Assembly (NCBI GenBank): GCA_963718315.1
Contig: CAVQZC010000007.1
Coordinates: 372,001-436,000, forward strand
Direction of reading: 5' to 3'
Source of the DNA: CAVQZC01 sp963718315
GTDB taxonomy: Bacteria > Actinomycetota > Thermoleophilia > Gaiellales > JAICJC01
DNA length: 64,000 nucleotides
Below, in pieces: positions 43,802-51,896 of this stretch. Position numbers and translations under genes: made by a program. The notes below the pieces were generated by a model. The model was not told the DNA's origin. It saw only the letters and a program-made list of their open reading frames with translations, and searched no databases. Every line of letters starts with the position of its first letter. Positions within the stretch are counted from its first letter, which is position 1.

Positions 43802-44754
43802 GCACTGCAGTCGAAACCGCCGCCCAGGCGGAACTCGCCGACCAGCCCATCTCGCCGCGGCATGGATTCATCCGCTCGGTCGTGTTCGGCCAGCCGGCGT
43901 GCTTTGTCGGCGTGTCGGTGGTGATCGCCTTCACGTTGATCGCGATCTTCGCGCCCCTGCTCGAGCCCTACAGCGTCACCCAGCAGGTCGGCAAGGTCTA
44001 CCAGCCGCCCAGCTCGCAGCACTGGCTGGGCACCGACGACGGCGGCATCGACGTCTTCTCGGAGCTGATCGCCGGCGCCCGGGTGTCGATGCTGGTTGGC
44101 TTCGCCGGCGCGGCTGTGGCCATGTTGATCGGTGGTCTGGTCGGGCTGATCTCCGGGTTCTACGGCGGCAAGTCGGACATCTTCCTGATGCGCATCACCG
44201 ACTACTTCCTGGTCATCCCGGACGTGCCGCTGATGATCGTCGCGGCCGCGATCTTCGGCCGAAGCCTGACCAACATCATCATCATCATCGGCGTCATCTA
44301 CTGGACGAGCACGGCGCGCCTGATCAGAGCCCAGGTGAAATCGGTACGCGAGCGCGTCTACGTCAAGCGGGCACGTGCGCTGGGCGCGGGCAACCGCCGC
44401 CTGATGAGAAGCCACGTGCTGCCCCAGGTGACACCGCTGCTGGTCGCAAACACGGTGCTGATGATCGCCACCGCGATCTTCGCGGAGACCTACATCAGCT
44501 TCCTCGGCCTCGGTGACCCGTCGACCATCTCGTGGGGCAGGATGATCCAGAACTCCCTGCAGGGCGGGGCGATCTTCTACAAGGCGTGGTGGGCGATCAT
44601 CCCGCCGGGCTTGATGGTGACCATCATCATCCTGGCCTCCACGATGGTGGGCACCTCGATCGAAGACGCGCTCAACCCGCGGCTGAAGGTCGGTCACCTG
44701 TCGGTGAGGCGGTTCCGGCTGCGGCCGCTGGTCGGAAGGCCGGGTGCCGATTGA
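43798..44754 (+). CDS. Peptide ABC transporter permease, DppC type
   Basis: 318 aa. HWLGTDDGGIDVFSELIAGA is the DppC signature before helix 2. Further helices follow, then KRARALGAGNRRLMRSHVLP (EAA loop) and AETYISFLGLGDPSTISWG. It forms the second half of the channel. GTG start overlaps the preceding stop, and its own stop overlaps the DppD-type start (TTGA). Confidence 0.9.
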   Translation: MSTAVETAAQAELADQPISPRHGFIRSVVFGQPACFVGVSVVIAFTLIAIFAPLLEPYSVTQQVGKVYQPPSSQHWLGTDDGGIDVFSELIAGARVSMLVGFAGAAVAMLIGGLVGLISGFYGGKSDIFLMRITDYFLVIPDVPLMIVAAAIFGRSLTNIIIIIGVIYWTSTARLIRAQVKSVRERVYVKRARALGAGNRRLMRSHVLPQVTPLLVANTVLMIATAIFAETYISFLGLGDPSTISWGRMIQNSLQGGAIFYKAWWAIIPPGLMVTIIILASTMVGTSIEDALNPRLKVGHLSVRRFRLRPLVGRPGAD

Positions 44755-45758
44755 GCGAGAGCAACGGCGCGACGCCGGTGCTGAGTGTTCGCGATCTGCA
44801 CGTCTGGTTTGACCTCTCGGAGGGGCGCGAGCTGCACGCGGTGCAGGGGATCGATCTCGACCTGCTTCCGGGCGAGCGGCTGGGGCTGGTGGGCGAGTCG
44901 GGATGCGGCAAGACGACCAGCATCCTGGCCATGATGGGCCTGCTGCCGTCCAGCGCCGCCGTCGCCGGCCAGGTGATGCTGAATGGCGCCGACATCATGG
45001 CGGGTGGCGAGGACACGGTGTCGCCGCACCGCTGGAAGGACATCGCAATGGTGTTCCAGGGGGCGATGAACGCCTTCAACCCGGTGAAGCGGATCGGCGA
45101 GCAGATCGCGGAGCCGATGCGGCTGCACGACGTGGCCAGCGGCAAGGAGGCGCGCAAGCAGGTGGGGGAGCTGCTCGAGCTGGTCGGGATCTCCGGAAAC
45201 CGCCAGGACCGGTTCCCACACGAGTTCTCGGGCGGGATGCGACAGCGCGCCGCAATCGCCATGGCGCTCGCCTGCAGCCCCAAGGTGCTGCTGGCCGACG
45301 AGCCGACGACGGCGCTCGACGTGATGGTGCAGGCGCAGATCCTCGACTTGCTGGTGTCGCTGACGAACGAGCTGGGGCTGGCCATGATCCTGGTCACCCA
45401 CGATCTGCCCGTCGTGGCCCAGGTGTGCAAGCGGGCCGCCGTCATGTACGCCGGAAAGATCGTCGAGCAGGGCGCTACCGACACGCTCTTCCACGAGCCT
45501 CGCCACCCGTACACGCGGATGCTGTTCCAGGCCACGCCCGACCTGTACGGCGACGACGCGGTGCTCTCGATCCCCGGCGCGCCGCCCCGCCTCGACCGGG
45601 TTCTCACCGGCTGCCCGTTCGCACCGCGCTGCGACTCGGCCTTTCACCCCTGCCTGCTCGAGGTGCCCGAGGAACGCGAGGTCGGTGAGGCGCACGTCGC
45701 CTCCTGCCACCGCAACGACCCGGCCCACGCCGCCGAGGCCGCCGCGGTGGTCGTATGA
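44751..45758 (+). CDS. Peptide ABC transporter ATPase, DppD type
   Basis: 335 aa from a TTG overlapping the previous stop. Walker A GESGCGKTTSIL, Q-loop VFQGAMNAFNP, signature FSGGMRQRAAIAMAL, Walker B LLADEPTTALD, H-loop ILVTHDLPVVAQ. The C-terminal oligopeptide-transporter extension has the cysteine cluster that binds an iron-sulfur or metal centre in some family members (GCPFAPRCDSAFHPCL). The stop overlaps the next ATG. Confidence 0.92.
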   Translation: MSESNGATPVLSVRDLHVWFDLSEGRELHAVQGIDLDLLPGERLGLVGESGCGKTTSILAMMGLLPSSAAVAGQVMLNGADIMAGGEDTVSPHRWKDIAMVFQGAMNAFNPVKRIGEQIAEPMRLHDVASGKEARKQVGELLELVGISGNRQDRFPHEFSGGMRQRAAIAMALACSPKVLLADEPTTALDVMVQAQILDLLVSLTNELGLAMILVTHDLPVVAQVCKRAAVMYAGKIVEQGATDTLFHEPRHPYTRMLFQATPDLYGDDAVLSIPGAPPRLDRVLTGCPFAPRCDSAFHPCLLEVPEEREVGEAHVASCHRNDPAHAAEAAAVVV

Positions 45759-46762
45759 GCGCCGAGGGCACGTCCGCACCGCTGCTCGAGGTCAAGGGCC
45801 TGGTCACCCGCTACCCGGTGCCGCGGGGGATCGTGGGCACGGTTGCTCGACGGCCGAAGCTCGAGGTGCACGCCGTCGAGGGCGTCGACTTCACCGTCGC
45901 TTCCGGCGAGATGGTGGCCCTGGTCGGCGAGTCCGGCTGCGGCAAGACGACGACCGCGCAGACGGTGATGCGCATGGTCGAGCACACCGAGGGCGAGATC
46001 CTGTTTCGCGGCCAGGACATCGGTGAGATGTCGGCAGGGCAGCTGCAGCCGATCCGGCGCCAGATGCAGATCATCTTCCAGGACCCCTACGAGTCGCTCG
46101 ACCCCCGATTCCGCGTGCACGACACGGTGATGGAGCCTCTGCTGATCCACGGGATCGGCGACAACGGCAAGGATCGGGACGAGCGGGTGCTCCATGCGCT
46201 CGAGCGCGCCGGGCTGACGCCGCCCGACCTGTTCGCCGACCGCTTCCCGCACGAGCTCTCGGGTGGCCAGCGCCAGCGCGTGGCGATCGCCGCCGCCCTG
46301 GTGCTCGAGCCGGCCATGCTGATCGCGGACGAGCCGGTGTCGATGCTCGACGTCTCGGTCAGGGCCGGCATCCTGTCGCTGCTCGACGGGCTCCGTCGAG
46401 GCGGGCTGGGGATCCTGATGATCACCCACGACCTGTCCACGGCGGCCCACTTCGCCGACCGGATCGCCGTCATGTACCTGGGGCGGATCGTCGAGGAGGG
46501 CCCCTCCCGCGAGGTTGTCCGCAACCCGCGGCACCCGTACACCAAGGCGTTGATCTCGGTGGTGCCCAAGCGCGACCCGCGGATGCAGGTGGAGCCCCAG
46601 ATCCTGACCGGCGAGACGCCGAACCCGACGCTGGTGCCGCCGGGCTGCCGCTTCCACCCGCGCTGCCCGATCGCAGAGGCGCGCTGCACCCAGACCGATC
46701 CCCAGCTCCGCGAGCCGGACGGCGCGGATGAGGGCCACCGCGTCGCCTGCATCCTGGCGTGA
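45755..46762 (+). CDS. Peptide ABC transporter ATPase, DppF type
   Basis: 335 aa. Walker A GESGCGKTTTAQTVMRM, IIFQDPYESLDPRF, signature LSGGQRQRVAIAAAL, Walker B LIADEPVSMLDVS, H-loop LMITHDLSTAAH and the cysteine-rich tail GCRFHPRCPIAEARC. It pairs with the DppD-type ATPase to energise uptake. The stop overlaps the dipeptidase GTG. Confidence 0.92.
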   Translation: MSAEGTSAPLLEVKGLVTRYPVPRGIVGTVARRPKLEVHAVEGVDFTVASGEMVALVGESGCGKTTTAQTVMRMVEHTEGEILFRGQDIGEMSAGQLQPIRRQMQIIFQDPYESLDPRFRVHDTVMEPLLIHGIGDNGKDRDERVLHALERAGLTPPDLFADRFPHELSGGQRQRVAIAAALVLEPAMLIADEPVSMLDVSVRAGILSLLDGLRRGGLGILMITHDLSTAAHFADRIAVMYLGRIVEEGPSREVVRNPRHPYTKALISVVPKRDPRMQVEPQILTGETPNPTLVPPGCRFHPRCPIAEARCTQTDPQLREPDGADEGHRVACILA

Positions 46763-47748
46763 TCGCAGATCTCCACCTCGACATGCCGATTGACCTGGCC
46801 GACCGGCACGTCCAGGGCGAGACGGACGTGTTCATGCGGCGGCACCTTCCCGAGCTCCAGGGCGGCGGCGTCGAGGTGCAGGTGCTGCCCACGTTCATCG
46901 ACGACCAGTACCTGCCTGACGGCGCACTGCGGGCCGCGCTGCGCCAGATCGAGGCGGTCCACCGGGCCGAGCGGGAGTCGGGCGGGGCGTTCGAGGTGGT
47001 GGGGTCGCGGGCGGAGCTGGCGGCCGCCCGGGAGCGGGGAGCGCTGGCGGGCATCCTGGCCATGGAGGGCGCCGAGGCCCTGGGCCGCGAGCCGGAGCTG
47101 GTGCACGAGTTTCACCGGCTGGGCGTGCGCATGATCGGGCTGACGTGGAACCGCTCGAACGAGTTCGCCGACGGCCTGGCCGAGGATCGCGGCGTGGGCA
47201 TCACACCGCTGGGCGAGCGTCTGCTCCGCGAGATGGCCGAGCTGCGGATCGCGCTCGACCTGTCGCATCTCACGCCGCGCGGCTGCGCGCGTGCGTTGGA
47301 GGTGTTCGACGGCCCCGTGCTGGCGTCCCACGCAAACGCCTTCGCGGTCTATCCCAACCCGCGCAACCTCGCAGACGACCTGCTGGCCGAGATCGGCCGC
47401 CGCGGCGGCGTGGTCGGGCTGGTCGGAGTAGCGGCTTTCGTCGGCAGCCCGCGGATCGCCGAGTCGCTGGCCGACCACTACGACCGGATCGTCGAGATGG
47501 CAGGGCCCGCTGCGCCGGCGTTCGGCGCCGACTTCTGCGACTTCCTGCTGGGCGGGCCGGGCACCCCGATGGTCATCGCCGACGGCGCCTCCGCCGCCGA
47601 TCTCGACCTCGCCGAGCTTCCCCAGCTGCCCCGGCAGACGTTCTACCGCGACGTGCTGGACGCGGTCGAGCGCCGCAACGGCGCGGACGCCGGACCGGCC
47701 CTGGCCGAGGGAAACGCCATGCGGTTCTTGACGGAGCTGCTGCCGTGA
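46759..47748 (+). CDS. Membrane-dipeptidase-family (M19) dipeptidase
   Basis: 329 aa. Zinc ligands appear in DLHLDMPID (His-x-Asp), AMEGAEALG (bridging Glu), DLSHLTPRG and LASHANAFAVYPNPRN. M19 enzymes cleave dipeptides with unusual C-terminal residues, and the mammalian enzyme also opens beta-lactams. No signal peptide is seen, so it acts on imported peptides. GTG start and stop both overlap neighbours (GTGA), so coupling to transport and the next peptidase is tight. Confidence 0.88.
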   Translation: MIADLHLDMPIDLADRHVQGETDVFMRRHLPELQGGGVEVQVLPTFIDDQYLPDGALRAALRQIEAVHRAERESGGAFEVVGSRAELAAARERGALAGILAMEGAEALGREPELVHEFHRLGVRMIGLTWNRSNEFADGLAEDRGVGITPLGERLLREMAELRIALDLSHLTPRGCARALEVFDGPVLASHANAFAVYPNPRNLADDLLAEIGRRGGVVGLVGVAAFVGSPRIAESLADHYDRIVEMAGPAAPAFGADFCDFLLGGPGTPMVIADGASAADLDLAELPQLPRQTFYRDVLDAVERRNGADAGPALAEGNAMRFLTELLP

Positions 47749-48680
47749 GCGCGCGCTGGCGCGACATCGGGGGCCCGGTCGGCCTGTTCGACACCGGTTC
47801 CCGGAACGCCATCACCGACGTCGATGGCGTACTGGTCGGCCACGCGCAGGCCGGGAGCGGACAGGCCACCGGCGTCACGGTGATCACGCCGCCCCGGCTG
47901 CCGGTGCGGGCGGGGTGCGCCACGGTCAACGGCGTGGGTGAGATGACCGGCAAGCTGGAGATCGACGAGTGGGGTGACTTCCGCACCTCTGTGTACCTCT
48001 GCGGGACGCATGCCGTCGGCACCGTCTACCACGGCGCTGTGCTGGCGGAGGGCGGCGACACCGGCCGCACGCTGATCCCGATCGTCGGCGAGTGCGACGA
48101 CTCCGACATGGGCGACTCGCGGACGGTCACGGTCGAGGACGTGTACGCGGCCCGCCAGGCGCGCGGCGTCGAGGTTGCCGAGGGGTCGGTCGGCGGCGGC
48201 ACCGGCATGACGTGCTTCGACTTCGCCGGCGGGATCGGCACCGCCTCCCGGGTGGTCGAAGGCCACACGGTCGGCGTGCTGATGATGTGCAACTTCGGCG
48301 ACCGCGAGCGGCTGACCGTCGCCGGCCTGCGCTTCGACCCGGTCCCTGGGCCGCCACCGCCGGAGGGCTCGTGCATCACCGTCTGCGCCACCGACGCGCC
48401 GCTGTCCTCGCTGCAGCTGCGGCGGCTGGCACTGCGGCCGCTGCTGGGGCTCGCCCGGGCGGGCAGCTACGCGTCCAACGGGTCGGGTGAGATCGGCCTG
48501 GCGTTCTCGACGGCCGCCGACCAGTCGTACCCCACCGCCGACATGTCGCCGCTGTTCGCCGCCGCCTACGAGGCAGCCGAGGAGGCCGTCTATAACTGCC
48601 TGGTCGCGGCCAGTCCCGGCACGCGGCTGAACGGCCTCCCGCACGAGGTTTTCCCGGCGCATCTGGTGCGCCGGGCGTGA
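47745..48680 (+). CDS. P1-family (S58) peptidase, DmpA/BapA type
   Basis: 311 aa. Typical opening GLFDTGSRNAITDVDGVLVG, then EVAEGSVGGGTGMTCFDFAGG, and the self-cleavage site in ARAGSYASNGSGEIGLAFST: the likely nucleophile is Ser241, released by cleavage after Gly240, as with Ser250 of DmpA. Family S58 includes L-aminopeptidase D-Ala-esterase and the beta-peptidyl aminopeptidases, the few known enzymes that remove N-terminal beta-amino acids. GTG overlaps the dipeptidase stop. The enzyme is cytoplasmic here. Confidence 0.87.
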   Translation: MSARWRDIGGPVGLFDTGSRNAITDVDGVLVGHAQAGSGQATGVTVITPPRLPVRAGCATVNGVGEMTGKLEIDEWGDFRTSVYLCGTHAVGTVYHGAVLAEGGDTGRTLIPIVGECDDSDMGDSRTVTVEDVYAARQARGVEVAEGSVGGGTGMTCFDFAGGIGTASRVVEGHTVGVLMMCNFGDRERLTVAGLRFDPVPGPPPPEGSCITVCATDAPLSSLQLRRLALRPLLGLARAGSYASNGSGEIGLAFSTAADQSYPTADMSPLFAAAYEAAEEAVYNCLVAASPGTRLNGLPHEVFPAHLVRRA

Positions 48681-48711
48681 CCCGGGAGCTCACCAAAGGA
48701 GGCGGATCGGC

Positions 48712-49128
48712 ATGGAAGGTCTGACAGTGGAGCTGCGGACGCGCCTGTCCGCAGCAGACGTGCACTACGGCGGCAACCTGGTCGACGGTGCTCACGGGCT
48801 CGAGCTGTTCGGCGACATCGTCACCGAGCTTGCGATCCACACCGACGGTGATGAGGGGCTGTTTGCCGGCTACGAGAAGGTCGAGTTCCTGGCCCCGCTC
48901 TACGGAGGCGACTTCGTCCGCGCCCGGGGCACGATCGTCCGTATGGGCAACACCAGCCGGACGGTCGACCTGGAGCTCTGGAAGGAGGTGGCGGCGCGCC
49001 CGGACGTCAGTGACTCGGCTGCCGACTACCTGGATAACCCGGTGCTGGCCACCCGGGCGCGGGGGACGTATGTGGTACCGAAAGAGCACTCGCGCGGCCC
49101 ACAGGGCCGAGCGGCCAGCGGCGCCTGA
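48712..49128 (+). CDS. Beta-aminoacyl-CoA ammonia-lyase (Kal-like hotdog protein)
   Basis: 138 aa, with AAAGGAGG before ATG 48712. SAADVHYGGNLVDGAHGLEL, GDIVTELAIHTDGDEGLF and VEFLAPLYGGDFVRARGTIV closely follow the pattern of 3-aminobutyryl-CoA ammonia-lyase (lysine fermentation) and the related beta-alanyl-CoA ammonia-lyase. These remove ammonia from beta-aminoacyl-CoA to give enoyl-CoA. It starts 31 bases after the S58 peptidase gene on the same strand, suggesting the released product is a beta-amino acid. A CoA ligase or transferase is not seen nearby. Confidence 0.82.
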   Translation: MEGLTVELRTRLSAADVHYGGNLVDGAHGLELFGDIVTELAIHTDGDEGLFAGYEKVEFLAPLYGGDFVRARGTIVRMGNTSRTVDLELWKEVAARPDVSDSAADYLDNPVLATRARGTYVVPKEHSRGPQGRAASGA

Positions 49129-49163
49129 ACGACCGAGGTTGCCTCGGATCGACATCCTTCGAT

Positions 49164-49183
49164 ATATTGATGGACGTCGATAT
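49164..49183. promoter_or_regulatory. ArsR-type operator
   Basis: ATATTGA-N6-TCGATAT, an imperfect dyad (one mismatch) ending 13 bases before the arsR start and just upstream of its AAGGGG ribosome site. AT-rich dyads of this kind are usual for ArsR repressors. Predicts autoregulation of arsR-aqpS-arsC. Confidence 0.55.
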
Positions 49184-49196
49184 GAAGGGGTGACCG

Positions 49197-49541
49197 ATGT
49201 CGGAGATGCTCGAAGCGGTTGAGTGCTGCGGGTCGTTGTCTGCAGTGGCGCTCTCGGACGAGGAGGCGGCCGCCACCGCCGAGGTGTTCAGAGCTCTGGC
49301 CGATCCCGCCCGAGTGCGGATCGTCAACGTGCTGGCGACGAGCGGTGAGCCCGTCTGCGTCTGCAACCTGATCGCCCCGCTCGGGCTCGCGCAGCCGACG
49401 GTTTCACATCACCTGAGGAAGCTGACCGACGCGGGCCTGCTGGAGCGGGAGCAGCGGGGCAAGTGGGCGTACTACTCGCTGCGCCCCGAGGCCGTCGCCA
49501 AGCTCGCCGTGGTCGTCGACCTGAACCAAGCGTGCTGTTGA
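49197..49541 (+). CDS. arsR: ArsR-family metalloregulator
   Basis: 114 aa. wHTH: FRALADPARVRIVNVLA, LAQPTVSHHLRKLTDAGLLE, REQRGKWAYYSL. Thiol ligands for As(III) are available: Cys54 and Cys56 (VCVCNL, the ELCVCDL position), Cys10-Cys11 near the start and Cys113-Cys114 at the end. It represses the ars genes until arsenite binds. The stop overlaps the aquaporin start (TTGA). Confidence 0.88.
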   Translation: MSEMLEAVECCGSLSAVALSDEEAAATAEVFRALADPARVRIVNVLATSGEPVCVCNLIAPLGLAQPTVSHHLRKLTDAGLLEREQRGKWAYYSLRPEAVAKLAVVVDLNQACC

Positions 49542-50197
49542 GCCCAGGGCTCGCGCGCTCGCTCGGGGCCGAGGCACTGGGCACCTTCGCGCTGGTGTTC
49601 GCCGGGTGTGGCGCGATCATGGTCGACCACAAGACCGGCGCCCTCGGTCACTTCGGGGTGGCGATCAGCTTCGGGCTGGTGATCATGGTGATGATCTACG
49701 CCGTCGGCCATATCTCGGGCGCGCACTTCAACCCGGCGGTCACGTTCGCGTTCTCGCTGACCCGTCATTTCCAGTGGCCGCGGGCGGTCCTGTACTGGAT
49801 CGCCCAGCTCGCGGGCGCGCTGGCGGCCGCGCTCGTGCTGCGCGCCTCGCTCGGCGACATCGCCCACGTCGGGGCGACCCTGCCCAGCGGCTCCGACGGG
49901 CAGTCCTTCCTGTGGGAGGTCATCCTCACGTTCTTCCTGATGTTCGTGATCATGGCCGTGGCGACCGACACGCGGGCGGTCGGCGAGGCGGCGGCCATTG
50001 CGATCGGCGGCACCGTCGGCCTGGATGCGATCTTCGGGGGGCCGATCAGCGGCGCCAGCATGAACCCCGCCCGCTCGCTGGGGCCGGCCATCGCGGCGTC
50101 CGATTACACGGCGATCTGGGTCTACATCGTTGCGCCGCTGGTGGGCGCGGCTGCGGCGGGTGTGGCGTACCAGCTGCTTCGGGGAGAGCCGGAGTGA
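49538..50197 (+). CDS. aqpS: Aquaglyceroporin-like MIP channel in an ars operon
   Basis: 219 aa from the TTG overlapping the arsR stop (GTG 49532 possible). Six helices and both NPA boxes: GAHFNPAVTFAFS and GASMNPARSLGPA. In rhizobia such a channel (AqpS), together with ArsC, confers arsenate resistance by letting arsenite flow out down its gradient. Gene order arsR-aqpS-arsC matches that system. No ArsB or Acr3 pump is present here, although an ArsB-like permease lies at 20.7 kb. Confidence 0.87.
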   Translation: MSPGLARSLGAEALGTFALVFAGCGAIMVDHKTGALGHFGVAISFGLVIMVMIYAVGHISGAHFNPAVTFAFSLTRHFQWPRAVLYWIAQLAGALAAALVLRASLGDIAHVGATLPSGSDGQSFLWEVILTFFLMFVIMAVATDTRAVGEAAAIAIGGTVGLDAIFGGPISGASMNPARSLGPAIAASDYTAIWVYIVAPLVGAAAAGVAYQLLRGEPE

Positions 50198-50712
50198 GCA
50201 ACGTCCTCTTCGTGTGCATCCAGAACGCAGGCCGAAGCCAGATGGCCCAGGCCCTCTTCGAGCGGGTCGCCGGCGGGCGGCACGAGGGCCGATCTGCAGG
50301 CAGCCGCCCGGCCGCCCACGTTCACCCGGAGGTCGTCGAGGTCATGGGCGAGCTGGGCATCGACGTATCTGCGAACCGTCCACACAGGCTCGACGGCGCC
50401 GACATGGAGTGGGCGGATATCGTTGTCACCATGGGCTGCGGCGACGAGTGCCCGTTCATCCCCGGCAAGCGGTACATCGACTGGGAGCTGACCGATCCTG
50501 CGGGTCAGCCGATGGAGGTGGTGCGGGCCGTCCGTGACGAGATCTCTGTCCGCGTCGACGAGCTCGCCGCCGAACTCGCGGCGCGCCTTAGACCTGTTCG
50601 ACGGCCGGCTGAGCGGCCGAGAGCAGTTCGCGCACCCGCTCCTCGGACACCGGGTGGAAGTCCTCGTAGAACTGTCCGACTGATTGGAACCGCTGCGGCG
50701 CCCGGAGGGTGA
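50194..50712 (+). CDS. arsC: Arsenate reductase, LMW-phosphatase type, with odd 3' extension
   Basis: GTG start overlaps the aqpS stop. The P-loop CIQNAGRSQMAQALFE (C-x5-R), the VVTMGCGDECPFIPG cysteines and WELTDPAGQP loop mark thioredoxin-type arsenate reductases, usually about 135 aa. The open frame runs to 172 aa; the last 40 residues are Pro/Arg-rich and antisense to the phosphoribosyltransferase gene. The natural end is probably near 50590, where a stop exists in another frame, so a one-base error or a lost stop is likely. Confidence 0.82.
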   Translation: MSNVLFVCIQNAGRSQMAQALFERVAGGRHEGRSAGSRPAAHVHPEVVEVMGELGIDVSANRPHRLDGADMEWADIVVTMGCGDECPFIPGKRYIDWELTDPAGQPMEVVRAVRDEISVRVDELAAELAARLRPVRRPAERPRAVRAPAPRTPGGSPRRTVRLIGTAAAPGG

Positions 50713-51241
50713 CCAGCCGGTCGCACTCCCGGGCCAGCCGCTCGGCCGCCGGCCGCGGCAGCACAGGCAGGGCGATCACCGTCTGCCGCGCCGAGGCGTT
50801 GCGCACCGCGGCCAGAGCCGCCCGCACCGATGCGCCCGTGGCGGCGCCGTCGTCGACCACCACCGCGACGCGCCCGGCCAGCGGCAGGGGCACGCCGCCT
50901 CGCAGCCGCTCGTCCATCGCCCGTGCCTCGGCCGTCGCCGCGTCGTAGGCATCCTCGATCTGGCGGGTGGTGAGGAGGGAGGCGATGCGGCGGTTGGTGA
51001 ACCGCTCGCCCTGCGGCGCGACTGCTCCCATCGCCAGCTCGGGATAGCCCGGCATACCCACCTTGCGGATGCAGAGGACGTCGAGCGGCAGGCCCAGCAG
51101 GTGCGCCATCTCGGACGCAACCTCGACGCCGCCGCGGGCGAGCCCGACGACCGTGACGTTGCCCTTGCCTCGCAGGTCGGGCAGCGCCGCCGCCAGCCCG
51201 GCCCCCGCCTGAATCCGATCCTTAAACACGAGGGCGATCAT
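50588..51241 (-). CDS. Phosphoribosyltransferase-domain protein
   Basis: 217 aa. PRPP-binding motif VAVVVDDGAATGASVRAAL and the N-terminal VTVVGLARGGVEVASEMAHL fit the type I PRTase family of the ComF/erythromycin-esterase-associated kind. The middle segment (CIRKVGMPGYPELAMGA, FTNRRI) is typical of this stand-alone group, whose substrate is unknown. It overlaps the arsC open frame by 125 bases, tail to tail. Confidence 0.82.
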   Translation of the reverse strand: MIALVFKDRIQAGAGLAAALPDLRGKGNVTVVGLARGGVEVASEMAHLLGLPLDVLCIRKVGMPGYPELAMGAVAPQGERFTNRRIASLLTTRQIEDAYDAATAEARAMDERLRGGVPLPLAGRVAVVVDDGAATGASVRAALAAVRNASARQTVIALPVLPRPAAERLARECDRLVTLRAPQRFQSVGQFYEDFHPVSEERVRELLSAAQPAVEQV

Positions 51242-51284
51242 TGCGCAGCAACGGGCAGGTGGTCAAGGGTTTTGCAATCGAGTT

Positions 51285-51298
51285 GTCACAATTGTGAC
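51285..51298. promoter_or_regulatory. Perfect 14-bp palindrome
   Basis: GTCACAATTGTGAC in the 110-bp gap between the divergent phosphoribosyltransferase and membrane-protein genes. Position and symmetry suggest an operator for one or both. Confidence 0.45.
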
Positions 51299-51351
51299 CC
51301 GTGGAGCTGATGCAGGGCCGAGCGGCTCGACCACGTAGCTAGAGTCGCCGC

Positions 51352-51825
51352 GTGGGGACGCAACCGCATTCACAGCAACCGCTGACCCTCAGCCCGGCCC
51401 AGGGGCGCTTCGTCTCGTGGGTGTCGGAGGTGCTGGTCGACATCGTCGTGCTGAACCTGTTCGTCGAGTTCGTCCACACGATCGTCATCGACTCGTTCCT
51501 CATCTCGGTGCTGACCGCCGTGCTTCTGAAGCTGATGGTGGACGCAGTCAAGGGCCTGGAGCGCGCTGTTTCCGATTCCCTGTCCGCCAGGGGAGGCACG
51601 GGGTGGAAGGCGGTTCGGGTGCTCGCCGTGTGGCTGATCCTGTTTCTGAGCAAGTTCGTGATCCTCGAGGTCGTGAACTTCGTGTTCGGCGACCACGTTG
51701 AGCTGGGCAGCTTCATCGAGATCGTGGCCCTCATCGTCACCATGCTGGCGGCCAATGCAGCCTTGTTCGGCGTCTATCGATGGCTGGGAACGCGGGACAC
51801 CCGGCACGTGAACTACGAGGTGTGA
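51352..51825 (+). CDS. Four-helix membrane protein of unknown function
   Basis: 157 aa. Hydrophobic helices near residues 28-46, 48-66, 84-108 and 118-142, separated by short charged loops. No family recognised. TAGAGT (51340-51345) ends 6 bases before GTG 51352, so the mRNA is likely leaderless. The 14-bp palindrome lies upstream and could be its operator. Confidence 0.65.
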   Translation: MGTQPHSQQPLTLSPAQGRFVSWVSEVLVDIVVLNLFVEFVHTIVIDSFLISVLTAVLLKLMVDAVKGLERAVSDSLSARGGTGWKAVRVLAVWLILFLSKFVILEVVNFVFGDHVELGSFIEIVALIVTMLAANAALFGVYRWLGTRDTRHVNYEV

Positions 51826-51896
51826 CCGGGCGGGTGTGCCCGACGCTCACCGGGTCAGGCGCCTGAGGGTCGGCCGGGAGGGTGCCGGCCACGCGC

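Noticed and set aside
51285..51298. CRP-type site
   Set aside because: The half-sites are in the opposite order (TCACA then TGTGA) to the CRP consensus.
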